Assembly: GCF_018873765.1 (NCBI RefSeq)
Contig: NC_057916.1
Coordinates: 50,222,540 to 50,286,539, forward strand
Direction: 5' to 3'
Length of the DNA: 64,000 nucleotides
DNA from: Telopea speciosissima
Lineage: Eukaryota; Streptophyta; Magnoliopsida; Proteales; Proteaceae
In this document: positions 45,557-57,093 of the stretch, piece after piece
Position numbering within the stretch: position 1 is the stretch's first letter
Layout of the letters: every line of letters starts with the position of its first letter
Made by a program: the position numbers and the translations under genes
The notes under the pieces: generated by a model
The model's input: only the letters and a program-made list of their open reading frames with translations
Database searches by the model: none
What the model was told of the DNA's origin: nothing

Positions 45557-48500
45557 TGTCACGCCCCCATCCCGATGTAAGATATTTTATCACAATAGGG
45601 GGTGATTGGGACAATCATGCATCATCCCAATACCTACCTGGTCCCGAACCACAGTCCACCGTATCACCACAATAGGATGACAGAAAGGAACGTACCAAAT
45701 GGAATTTATCGTTCCAATCACAGAGTTAGCAGAAGTAAAATTAAATTAAAATATGTGAAATTATAGAGCATCGGTTCTCTAATGATAACACATAGTACAA
45801 TATTAATGTTCGTAACCATTCAATCTCTCCTAATAGTTAAACATATAGTTTATACATAATTGTGGAATGAATACAGGAATTACATAATAAATAATTGCCC
45901 CAAGGGCACCACTCTTGGGTGTACATCTACATCCAAGTCACGGTCATCGGCTCCACTTGATTGGCATCCAACGGTGCTCGTCAAGAGGTCATCTGCATAT
46001 AAACTAAAAAGGGGCTGTACAACGGGGTTAGCTACACTAGCTAGTGAGGGAGCCAAGGAAAATGCGCATACATCACACAATCAATATCAAGCAGAATGAT
46101 GCATGCTAATATTAGATTCATTTTCCACCTAGCACACAATTCTATCGGTCAAGTATATGCTAATGTGATAACTCGGGAGACACTGAGGGTCACTTATCCT
46201 ATCGCCCCAGTGAATCCTTAATTATCATGAGGGGACCTACGTCGATAGAAGCCATCATGACCACCCAATGGCAGACCCCGATAGTCATCATTACCCCTGT
46301 CCTGGCCTCTCCCACCTCCACAGACTACAGCTACTCAGACTATCCAACACATAAGCCCCTGTTGGCAAGGGTTGTAGCATATGGGAACAAGCATCCTAGC
46401 CGCAAATATACTATATGTAGGTCCTATCATCCCGAGAGGTATTTCGGGTGCATCAACGTCCCATTCCATCTAGTACCCGGGTACCAGCATAGCACAGCAC
46501 ATACAGATTAGGATGACATATAATAGTTTTCATAATTAAGTAAATTGGGGTTCCGATACCAGTACACTCGGCACCGTAGCCTGATACAATGGTGAGCATT
46601 CTATCGCATTCATAATAGATCACTTTTAGGATAATTAATGCAATGCGCATAATGCTTATAAATATACCATAACATGCCTAATATTGTTAATTATATAATA
46701 ATCAAATCCAACAAAGTCACCCAGAACCCACTCATCAAACTCGGGTGTAGCCCGGCGTGATTGGCATGAATCTCACCGAACATCAGGTGTCATCTGGCAT
46801 GGTTCACATGAATCTCACCGGTGCACCAGCCTAGACATACAAAAGAGATCGTTAAAATAGGTATAGAGGGGTTCCATGCTAGGCCCCCAAGGTTAAAATC
46901 AAGTTTCAACCCACACAGCACGAGCGGACTCATGGGCGGTTTCAGTAGAGGTGAATCCGCCCCTGACTCCGTTCAGGCCAAAAGTTAAAAACAGAGTAAG
47001 CAGACCCACGAGCGGAACTTCTTATTTGGATCCGATCGTGCATCCGTTCGACACCTAAGACACAGCTAAAAGGGAGCGGATCAACAGGCAGATGTGCTTC
47101 TTGGGTCTGCCCCTGCATCCGGTCAATCCCTGAGACACACCCTAGAGCAACTGGCCTCGAGCGGAGGTAAACAGAGTGAATTCGTGCCTTCATCCACTCA
47201 GGCCATTTCACAGGGTTTGTACTAGGTGGACTGACAGACGGTACCACGATTGGTGGATCCAGTCATTCGTCTGCCGGTAATCCAGTCCTAGATTTCAAAG
47301 GGCTTTTGCCCCAGCTTGAAGCATGGAGTGCCCCAAGCTCTCAGGGATAAGGAAGGGTGTCTAAGCCTTCCTAGGGTCACTAGAACCTAGGTTTAACCTC
47401 ATGGATCCAAGATCCAACAAGGATTGGTCTCAATTTGGTCCAAGGGTTGGGTTTCAAAATCCAAAACCAAAGCTTAGCAGCAATGGCTGCAATTGCAGCT
47501 CATGGGAGCTCAAACCAGGTCTAGGTCAGCTCCATTAGAGCTCCAACTAGGGATTGAGCTCCATCTTGAGTCCCAAATGGCACCCTAGATCAGCCCAAGC
47601 TCAAGGAAGTCTACAAAATAAAAATGAGAATGGAGAAGTGCCAAGCTTGAAGCCTTACCTTGGTGGGATCCTCCAATAGAGAAATAAAACCCAAGGCTAG
47701 GTGAGCCCCCTTGCTCTCCTCCCTTCCTTTCCATCTCTTCTCCTTCACCTTCTTCTTCTCCCTTCGTCCGGACAGCAAGAGAAGGAGATGTGGGGCAGCC
47801 AGCCAAGTTGGCATAGCTCCCATCTTCTTCCCTTCCCCTCTCATTCCTCTCCCACTTCTACTTCTTCCCTTTCCTTCCTCCTCCTCCTTCTTCTCTTGTC
47901 TCTTCTCCTCCACGATTTGCTTGGGAGGGGGAGAGATAAGGGATTAAAGGGGATTCTCTTATCTTTAAGGGGTAGAAGGGGCCTTAGGTAGTGTTTGGTT
48001 AGGGGTCCATAGAATGTAGTTAAGCCCTTAGGCTTAAATGGGTTTTGGGTTAGGTCTTAGGCAATGTTTGGTCCAGGTCATGGCTCTTAGGTCCATTTAG
48101 TTAGTTACGGTCTATTTGGGTTGGGTCCAAGCCTCACTAGACCTATTAGCCCTTAAATCTTATTTGGTTTTAGTTCGGTTATTAAAACCCATTATTTAAT
48201 TAAGTTAGGCTTTGTGGGCCCCACTTTTATGGCCCACTCACCCAACTAATGATAAGGGTAGGGGTCCACATGGTCCAAAGGTCAAATTATGGTATCCGAG
48301 ATATGGGGATGTGCGTCCCACAAGAAGAATTACCAAAAGGGCAAGTAACAGCACGGGCGGATCCTCGAGCGGATTCAGTTTGAGTGAGTCCATTCGTGAC
48401 TTCGGTGCTGCTGTCAAGGCCCAACTTCAAGGAAAGTTGTGGGGTTTTGACCCACACTTTCAGGTCTTCAAGGGGTCTCTTATAAAAATATTTTAAGTCT

Positions 48501-48598
48501 AGGGTTACAAGTGTTGGCTAGTGCCACCGTGGCATTGCCTTTGGTAAAGGTCTGAACTGCCCCGGGGTATAGGGGTAAATTTGGGGTGCGGGTGTAAC
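45557..48598 (-). mobile_element. Long LTR of a chromovirus/Tekay-like gypsy element (minus strand)
   Basis: The plus strand begins TGTCACGCCCCC and ends GGGTGTAACA, giving TG...CA ends. Just beyond the right end the minus strand reads GGATGAAATTTTTAATAAGG and then TTGGGGGGA directly before the LTR. This is the usual 3' end (coding-end remnant plus polypurine tract) of Tekay-like elements. The 3.0 kb length fits that group. No second LTR is in view, so the element is truncated or rearranged. The polypyrimidine stretch at 47700-47930 gives several long but meaningless frames. Confidence 0.65.
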
Positions 48599-49468
48599 AT
48601 CCCCCCAACCTTATTAAAAATTTCATCCTCAAAATTTGAGGCAATCCCGTCTCAAAGATGAGGGTTCATTGAACAACAATAGTTCTCCTTACCCAGTACA
48701 TGGGCTGAGTCAAAAGGTCAGGTCAAGATGAGGCAGTGTCTTCATGACACAGTAAGTCAGATTCTGCCAATCCCTTTTCCTTATAGGGACACATTACCAT
48801 AGGGGTGTGGTTCATAATACCCTGGCTCCAATTGATTTTAGAGTCGGTGGTCAAAATATACTAGTAGGTCAATGGGGTATCACATGATCTGGAAAACCTA
48901 GGGAACTTTCTATTCCTGGTAGTTTAGTCTAGTGTGTAAGACACCACTCTGGCCTTCACAACTCTAGTCATACTTGGGTTACAGGACTCAACCTGTCCAG
49001 TCCCCAACATAAGGTTCGCACTTTGAATGCCGTCACTTCTGGTTATCTCATTACCTCACCCAACTTTAGAATGATTTGGAATATTGATGGAATTTTCTAT
49101 TGTTCACTCCCAGGACGGAGGGAATGCATTTGGTGATCCATTACCCTATTCATATCTGTCGTTGGAGAAGGTATTGTTACATCCTTCAGTTTCAGCTTTC
49201 AAAGCCTTTAAACCTATCACACAGTTACTTCACAGGGAAAAGTCCATTATGGTTCTCCTTCGAGAGCCAGACAACCTTCAATGATTTCGGTCTAAGTCAA
49301 ATCATGTTAATTAATTTATCCAGTCGTTGGTGAATTCATTAACTACTACCCTGTGATCAACATGACTAAGGGTCTGGGCTTAACTAAGTGATCACAGTAA
49401 GACCAAGGTAAAATCGTATTGGTAGTACCAGAGAATCACTCTAGTCACACAAGTCTAAGGTCCTAAGG

Positions 49469-49525
<57 letters not shown>

Positions 49526-50651
49526 CAATGCATAGGCAAAATTTTAAGAATTACATTCATATCCCTACGAACATATCTGTCATCTAGGTCAACTCACAAG
49601 AACAAAAGTCCTCGGGTACAATTTGCTAAGTCTTTTTGGAGGGTCAACTCGCGGTGTAGGACTCCCTCTATGAGTCTAAACAAGGTTTGGATGAACCGAG
49701 TAAAGTACAAATAGAGTCGTCACTAGCTTAAAGTGTTATGAATGATTTCCAACTACAAGTGGCTTTTGTGGCTCGTTCAAATCAGTCCAAGCCAGCCTAT
49801 TACTTTCCTTTTTAATGCCTACCCACAAGTTTAGGCTCCCTATTCATAAAGGTTTGGGTCCTTCAAAGCACAGGATCTAAGGGTCTCCATTCACAAGAGT
49901 AACTCTCCTCCCTTTTAGGCAAGAGGGGGAGTCACGACGGTCATCAATGGCTGCCATTTCTTATTGGTTGGTCCAGTTGGGTATAAGTTCTAGTCCCTTT
50001 TAGCTCAAGGTATTGACTCGACTTAGGTGGCCCCCACAATTGGGTCGCACAACACAGGTGTTCAACCTAGGGTATAGGCACCAAATCAACACACAAGGGT
50101 GTGGTCAAGAGGTCTCAAGAGTCTACGGTCAAAATTCTAAAAGAAAATCCGACGAACTCACGAGCGGTATCAGTACTTTGGTTTCGTTCTTGTTTTCCCG
50201 CAAGATAGGGGGAGCGGACTAACAAGCGGATGCGAAACGTGAATCCGTTCGTTGGTCCGTTCTCAGGCGGTTAAAAGGCCGAGAGAATATGAATCGAACA
50301 GATCTACGGATGGACTCATGGAGGTGGATCCGTTCGTTGATCCGGTCAATTTTAAAATGACAAATTTTCAAATTTTATGCGGGGCGGATTAACGGGTGGA
50401 GTCATGATAAGTGGATCCGTTTGTTCGTCCGTACGTAGAATTTTAACAAAACAGAGCCACGAGTTTCAAAACTCATTTGGACAAACTTGATTATTTTCTT
50501 GTGTTTTGAAAATGTTTTTATAGTTATGTATATAAAATTGTTATCTATTATCTTGAGCCTTTTGAAAATGATTTTCTCTGTCCAATCAATATTATGGAAT
50601 CTCTGACATAGCATTTTGGTTCATTGAGGATTTGACAGTATTTTACACATG
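48599..50651. other. Non-coding remnant next to the long LTR
   Basis: The first 60 bases look like the polypurine end of a gypsy internal region. Beyond them I recognise no protein on either strand. GAGCGGA and TCCGTTCG words like those inside the LTR recur at 50161-50440, suggesting that this is still the same element or a relative. Confidence 0.5.
49471..49525 (+). repeat. (TA)n(CA)n microsatellite
   Basis: Twenty TA units followed by about seven CA units. Confidence 0.97.
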
Positions 50652-50841
50652 CCCGTGCTTCACATAGCATTTCAACTATTGCGGAGTATGCTCCTAAATT
50701 ATATACCATGGGATGCTTCTATGCTAAAATCTTATGATCCTCAATAGCCATAATGTGGTGTTAAACCTAGGGACTATGCCCTCCTAAGGAGAATTCTCTT
50801 CATTCTTTCTATTTATAAAACCTATTAAATCTTCAAGCCCC

Positions 50842-52723
50842 ATACCCCGTCGTGAAATGGTAAAGGTTACCCCATTGTGATCAAGTGGTCACGGGTTCAA
50901 ATCTTGAAACAACCTATCTATAAAAGTAGGGGTAAGGCTGCATACATTATGACACTCCTGATGAGCACATTTATGTGTGAAATCTTAGGGCATAAAGCAT
51001 ACATTTTACCACATTGGACAGAGTTACTGGGTGCTTTCTTGTGTTTTTCAGGTTTTAGGTGAATTCTTGTGAAAATGGAAGAGATGATGCTAAGAAAAAG
51101 TTTTTAAGTTGTTTAAAGGTGTTAATGGCTTGGATACGTAGCCCATCGAATCAGCTTCGTAACGATTCAAACGGCACTTGATTCCGAGTTGAAACGAAGA
51201 AGTTACGGTCGTTTCCGTAACGAAGCGCGAAAATGGTCTGTAGGGGTTTATTTGCAATTATTGACAGTCGGCCGGAGAAAAAGTGAAGCGAAAGTTCGGA
51301 TTCTAGGGGCCTTAACGAAATAACCAGAAGTTATATTTCCTGTACCCGAAAGATTCCATATGGAGGGCTCTGGACAGTCCAACTTCAACTTGAGATATCT
51401 TGGGCTCCCGAACTCCAAATTGGACGAAATTTGGGTCTATTTTGGGTTATTTTTTGCAAGGAACACAATGGTGAGGCTTATATAAATATCCCATGCTCCA
51501 CGTTTCCTGAAAGATAGAATGGGTATTTTATTTATTCTTGAAGGAATCCTAGTCATCACCCTTACTCTCTCTCTCCTCCAACTTCTCAAGGGCACTTCTG
51601 AAATTCTACTTGGGATAGATTTATTTTGAAAGATATTCTCTCACCTATGGAAAGTTGAAAATCAAAGATGCTTTGATTTTATTGCTTAGAGAAGATATCT
51701 ACAAAGAAAAGGAAGCACTTGTTAGAATTGGAAGTTTACTTTTCTAGAAATAGAAGGTCTATGTAAGCAATCTTCTCTTCTTCTTCTTTCTATTTTTTTT
51801 CTTTTTTCTTAGGATTCAAGGCATTGTAAAAGAGGAAGGAGAAGAGAATATTCTCTTTTCTTAGGGAATATTTCTCCTACACTTCTCTCTTCTCTTTTCT
51901 CCTCTCTTCCCCCTATAAATACCCCTTGCCCTTTGAGTTGTAACAAGTTAGTTTTTTAGTTCAATTTTTAGTTAGTTTTTAGTTTAATTTTAATTCAGTT
52001 TTTTAGTGTAATTTTTACTTCATTCACTTAGTGAAATTTTCTCTTCTTTTCCTATTTTTTGCTTAAGTTCTTAGTTTTGATTTCAAGTTCCTAGTTTTGA
52101 TTTCATAAGTCTAGTTTAATGGTTGTAATAGTTTTAGTTTAAAGCTTCCTAGTCAAAGTTCCTATGTTGATGACAAGACATAGAGATTTAGAAGAGGAAG
52201 CCATGGAGAGTTTATTCAAGTATCCAAGCACATCAAGGTATCTCATTCTCTAAACCCTTAATCTCATTCTCCCTCTCCTCTATCTCTCTCTATCTTCTTC
52301 TTCTTCTCCCTCTATTTCTTTTATTATTTTTTTTTTATATGGTTGTGGTTTGTGGATACATTTTTATTCCCTTATTCCTTTTTATGTGGTTATTATGTGT
52401 GACTACATTTTTATTCCTTTCAATTTGCGTTAGTCTGATAGATTAGATGCTTATGTGTTAGGACGTCAATTTAATCCCTTAATTTTATTAGATGCTTATG
52501 AGTTAGGATGCATTAATTTTTATTAATTTAATTAGTTTAATTTAACACTTTAATTTGGTTCACTTTGCATTACTTTTAAGTTAGTTAAATAAAGTGGCGT
52601 ATATCTCCTCGTGTTCGACCCGTAGCTACGATTGACCCGTACGCTTGCGATTTTATTTTAACTCAAACAACTCCCTAAACCCTATAGTGATTGGTGCCTC
52701 ATGCATTGGCTACGCCCTTCATA
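50842..52723 (+). mobile_element. Au-like SINE, copy B, split by a solo LTR
   Basis: It carries the same 15-bp target duplication as in copy A (50827-50841 and 52724-52738). The SINE body is 50842-50958 plus 52675-52723, interrupted by the solo LTR after its ACTCC. Confidence 0.87.
50959..52669 (+). mobile_element. Solo LTR of the Athila-type family
   Basis: It begins TGATGAGCAC, ends CTCAAACA, and is flanked by ACTCC (50954-50958 and 52670-52674). It is 1711 bp with no internal region on either side: the product of recombination between the two LTRs of a former full element. Two TATA-like boxes are visible (TATATAAA at 51479-51486, TATAAAT at 51914-51920). It belongs to the same family as the LTRs of B1, B2 and C. 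Confidence 0.95.
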
Positions 52724-53031
52724 AAATCTTCAAGCCCTGTTGATTGGTTGTCAAGTTACAGAATAGGTATATCGTTTAAGTTGTTCATACGAACCTACCC
52801 AGTGGCCAAGATGGCAAACGAGCAATAATTATTTGTTGCAAGGTTTCCGAGCATTAAAGGGATCCTATTTTAGGTATCCATTTCATTAAAATACACTAAT
52901 GTATTATGTCAGTTTTCATTAAAGGGATCCTATTTTTAGGTATCCTATTTTTCTACTTTATCATTATATAATAGATATAGAAAACCATCCCATTTGAGTT
53001 TTATCTATAGAACAGAGTTGAAACAAACAAG

Positions 53032-53565
53032 AAGAAATCATTATCTTTCTTCTCCTCCCCCATCTTCTTCTCTCTTGTTTTTCTATTTCTAGCCATTGTT
53101 GATGCCGATATTGTGCATGAAACATGTCACAAAGCAGCTCATGGTATCAAGGATTATGAATTCTGTGTGGCAACTCTCGAAGAAGATCCTAGGAGCCACA
53201 GTGCAGACCTCCAAGGGCTAGGGATCATCTCAATGGAGTTAATCATAGAAAATGCAACAAAGATTGGTTCACGGATTAAGGAGCTCTTGAATGATAAAAA
53301 ATATGGTCGAGATGCTAAGCGTCTCTTACAAGATTCTGAGGATCTTTACTCTATGGCAAAGGATGTTACAAAACAAGCAATTGATCACTTCAAATCTAAG
53401 GATTACCATGGAGCTAGTAGTTTAGTTGATTCAGCGCAAGTCGCTGCAACAACTTGTGAAGATGGGTTCAAGGCGGCCGGCTTAAAATCGCCTTTGATAG
53501 CAGAGGACAATTATGTTATTCGGTTAACTTCAATTGCAATTACTATTACTAAAATTGTCCATTGA
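53032..53565 (+). pseudogene. PMEI/invertase-inhibitor-like gene, copy B (start codon lost)
   Basis: It is homologous throughout to 647-1183 with the same TATA box and 3' signal. The initiating ATG has become AAG (53029-53031). The next in-frame ATG (53113) lies after the signal peptide, so any product would be 150 residues and not secreted. The third conserved cysteine of the PMEI fold is a serine (LLQDSEDL against LLQACEDL in copy A), which removes one disulfide. The rest of the frame is open, so the loss is recent. It is probably non-functional. Confidence 0.85.
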
Positions 53566-53834
53566 ATATGCCTTCTTTGTTTGAACGTTTGTTTCAATGT
53601 GACCATCACTATGGACATGGTTGTTATTTTTTCTACAAATAAAAGTTAATCGAAAGTTATTTTTATTTCTTTGAGTGGTATATGATTGAACTGGATGAAG
53701 TCTTTTTTTTTTTTATTTATTAATTTAGTTCATTATTTCTCATTAGTTTGAGCAAGAATTTTTTCACTAAAGGGATCATTTTATTAGAAAGAAAGTAGAA
53801 AACAAAAACACAGCCCTTGAGAAGAAATCAGGTA

Positions 53835-53950
53835 TTGGGGGTGCTGTGCGCATCGTGTGGCGCAGCACCACCCATGTGTGTACGGTGGGGCCCACTGTGC
53901 ACACATGGGCGGTGCTGCACCACACGATGCACACAGCACCGCCCCCAATA
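53835..53950. repeat. GC-rich palindromic MITE-like insert in copy B
   Basis: TATTGGGGGTGCTGTGCGCA at the left is mirrored by the right end TGCACACAGCACCGCCCCCA-ATA; the arms are about 50 bases. Copy A lacks this stretch and the 20 bases after it, at the point near 1449. Too short to code. Confidence 0.75.
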
Positions 53951-56057
53951 CTGGGGGAGATAATTTTCCGGGTACGAAGTAGAAGCCAAAAACTGAGCTA
54001 GCCTCTCCCACCTTTGATAATGCCTCTAACAGGATGGGACTAACTCGCTACATCAAATAAGAAATAGAAGAAAATATAGTAGTAAATGCGAAAAGCCCGT
54101 CCGCCTTGCGCATCCATTTGGTGGTCTTGAAGAACTGAGGAGGGGAAAGTGATCATAGTTGAAGAAACCTCAAGTTTTGCTGTAGATTTGGCCAGATAGT
54201 CTACAATAGGATTTGCTTCTCTTTAAAAATGAGTAATTTTCCATTCAATAGTATGAGCATGATTATGTCTCAACTCAAGCACTCAATGCCAAGAATTGGT
54301 GCAGTAGGAAATTTTAAGAACAACTACTAGCATGATTAAATAACACTTACTCATTGATTGGTTAAAAGAAAGAAACATTTTGATTGGCAAGATTTCCTAG
54401 CCCAAGGCTCTTTTTCTTTTTGGGAGAGGGTTCGAAGAGCAAGCAGCATAGGGACCAAATCAACAAGGGTGACAAAAAAGTTTTGGAATTGTTTTGTAAT
54501 AGGGGTAGAGAGATCATTCCTTGTGAGGAGTAGATATATAGAGAGAGAGTACTAGTGTACCCTTCATGGTCGTCTCAGAGAATTTATTCCTTTTCTTTTG
54601 GGCTTAATTTGGTTCTATGTAAATTCTATGTGAAAAACATTAATTAAATTACTTGTGAAATGATAAGATTTTACTTAAAAAAATTCTATGACATGGTTTC
54701 TTCTTGTAAAAAAGGTGGAACCTTAATGAGAAAATCCGTTTTCCAGAGTAAGGAGGATATTGCGTGCAACACCGTGTCTGGGCAGCACGGTCCTGCCGGG
54801 CAGCTTGGCAGTAGAGGTTCCAAATTGTGACCATGGGTGGTGCATGGACAGCTTTTTTTGTTACCATTTGATGGTGTCTAACCCAAATCTCGATTTTCAA
54901 GGTTGAGAGACCCTACCCAAGGTCATAAGCCCCAAAAGTGTAAACTATCAATTTGGAACTAAACAACACATTCATGACTACGGAACATACTTGCTACATC
55001 ACTTAACAATGAATTTTCAAAATCAACTTGGTGTGCCGAGGTGGTTGCTTTTGGCACAACTTAATTCATCAATCTAGGTTCCTCTTATTTAAATCATGTG
55101 TGCTATTTTTTATATGGGGAAAGGATCCCCACTCTATCGGGGTGGCCAATTCCAAGACTTTTGGGACCAGATAATTGGCTTTCAGCTATTAGGGGCCCAA
55201 TCTAAAATTTTTGTAATCGGTTCTAATTGATTTTATAATAGATCAAAATCAACAGAGACTGATTCAACATTCGATCCATTGTTCAAAATTGTTGACATAA
55301 TATGATATTGCTCAGTGGGGTCTGATGCGTGTATTTACTACTTTCTTTGAGTATTAATTGTTACATTTGCTTGGCAACTTTTGTGTTGGTTAACCCTGTG
55401 TTTGGAATACAATTCAGTGAAGACACATGACATACTAGGTGGAATCCCAATGGGATCCTATCATTTCCTTTAAGTCCAACTCATATGTACAATGCTTGGA
55501 TCATGAATTCTTGTCGTGATGCATCTTCATACGAGATATGATCTCATATTAGGATGGAGGAGATTGTTGGAAAAGGAACTCGAATATGATTCGGATTCTA
55601 GGAAAAACCCAGGGGTAATTTGGTAATTATCCCATCACTTAGTATTAGGTTTTGCATTATATATAGATATGGTATGAAAACCCTAACACACAGTCTCATA
55701 ATATTATTGAGGTTTTCCATCTTCTCTAGTTTTCTTCTCTACCAATCTGTGAATAAGGTTTTGGGAAAAACCCAATGATTGTGGAGGAGCTTGCATTCAA
55801 GAGAACATAAAGTTGTACGTGTGTGTGGGACTCATTGCGAAAGGGCTAAGACTGCATCAAGGCTTTGGGCTTGTGAAGTTTCAGGTAATGATCGAAACCC
55901 TAAGTTTCGTTTTGAGTTTTGAATGGTTTTTCCCATCAATTGCAATGATTCCAATTCGTTTCTGCCAAATCGTACCCACGATTCTAATAGGGGGAGAAGA
56001 TGGCACCACCAAAAAGGGCGGGCTTCTCTCAATAAAGATAAATTGGAATTTAGCTCG

Positions 56058-56205
56058 TCTCCAGGAAGGCATGCACCCAGGGTGTTGCCAGGAGGCATCC
56101 AAAGGTTGAGCTGTGCCACACACATCTCGGCACATGCCTAGGGATGTGTGAGGCACAGCCCTATGGCTGGCAGCGCCCTGGGCGTTCCTTGCTCCCTGGA
56201 GATGA
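56058..56205. mobile_element. Palindromic foldback MITE at the end of the duplication
   Basis: The outer arms (CGTCTCCAGG...GGTGTTGCCAGG and the inverse CTGGCAGCGCCC...CCTGGAGATGA) and inner arms (GAGCTGTGCCACACACATC and GGATGTGTGAGGCACAGCCC) pair across a short centre. In copy A only its left end is present (to 45556), where the chromovirus-like LTR begins. Confidence 0.65.
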
Positions 56206-56679
56206 TCCTAAAGAGAAGCAATAATTGTTCGGAAACCTGAGTCCACTACACTCTTGACCTCAAAAGCAATGACATTCGAAATGATCCTAAAGGTCCTAGA
56301 CTTATCAGTCTATTTGTTACAAGACTTCAGGAGAGCCCATCGCAAATGCTAGCTTGAGGTGGGAGAGCCGAAAGTTTTATAAGCACACATCAAGTCACCA
56401 AGGCAACCAATGTGGGACTCAAGAGTGTAACATTTTCCTAAAGTCTTGTAACACTATTTCCCCAGATTTCTTTTATACTAGATGTGATAGATAGAGACAT
56501 AAAATGCAAGCTTGCCGGTAGCATCATAACAAGATTTTCCCTTAAAGGAGGATGAGATCCAACGCTACTAATGCTCGGAGTCGCTTAGCAACCTTGGACG
56601 AGGTCAACACTTTCGAGCAATGCCTTCCAACAGGCACGAGAGAAAAGCAATAAAAAGGCAAATGCTCCAAATCTCTAGG
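56206..56679. other. Intergenic sequence, no gene recognised
   Basis: I see no conserved frame or repeat in this stretch apart from its position between the MITE and the retroelement fragment. Confidence 0.5.
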
Positions 56680-56833
56680 ATGGATCCAATTAAGTACATG
56701 TTCGAAAAACCAACTCACAGGAAGGTTTGCTCGTTGGCTCCTACCATCCGAGTTTGACGTCAAATATGTTACACAAAACTATCAAGGGACGACTATTGTC
56801 GACCACCTCTCGATGCATCCCATTCCTGAACTA
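56680..56833 (+). pseudogene. Gypsy RNase H fragment
   Basis: MDPIKYMFEKP is followed, after a one-base frame change, by LTGRFARWLLPSEFDVKYVTQ and DHLSMHP. This is the end of the RT-linked RNase H of Ty3/gypsy elements. No LTR or other pol part is attached. It is a dead remnant. Confidence 0.8.
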
Positions 56834-56940
56834 AACCTTTGGAGGATGGCCTATCAGAGATCCCTCACCGTTTTGATACAATCAAGATCAATTTTGTCAA
56901 TATCATACCTAGAGGGGAGTCCTACCCACTCCAATTCCCT

Positions 56941-57093
56941 AAAGCTTGGCAGTGCTAGGTGGAGATGCCAACATGTGGCAGCTCAGACATCCAATGGTCC
57001 GAGCTCATTGACTATGTTGAGCTCAGACCATTGGATGTCTGACCTGCCACGTGTCAACATTTCCATCCAGCACTGCCGCACTGCCGAGCTTAG
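56941..57093. mobile_element. Foldback MITE near the THE1-like gene
   Basis: The left arm TAAAGCTTGGCAGTGCTAGG...CAATGGTCCGAGCTC and the right arm GAGCTCAGACCATTGG...GCCGAGCTTAG are inverted copies around the loop ATTGACTATGTT. Arms are about 70 bases. The frame at 56813-57136 crosses it and is not a gene. Confidence 0.75.

Larger units (their letters stand above)
50652..56205 (+). repeat. Segmental duplication, copy B
   Basis: It matches 1-3088 plus 44965-45556, in the same orientation. It holds the empty site of the Tat element (TGTACAATGCTTGG near 55488) and lacks the 1564-1750 MITE. It carries its own insertions: a solo LTR, a GC-rich palindrome and a short GC-rich patch near 54750-54825. 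The non-coding parts 53566-55985 show no conserved frame. Confidence 0.93.

Noticed and set aside
47585..47991. Four overlapping frames on both strands
   Set aside because: They arise from a polypyrimidine stretch inside a long LTR; no domain and low complexity.
53784..54011. Minus-strand frame of 75 residues rich in Cys and Ala
   Set aside because: It crosses the GC-rich palindrome of copy B and is absent from copy A.
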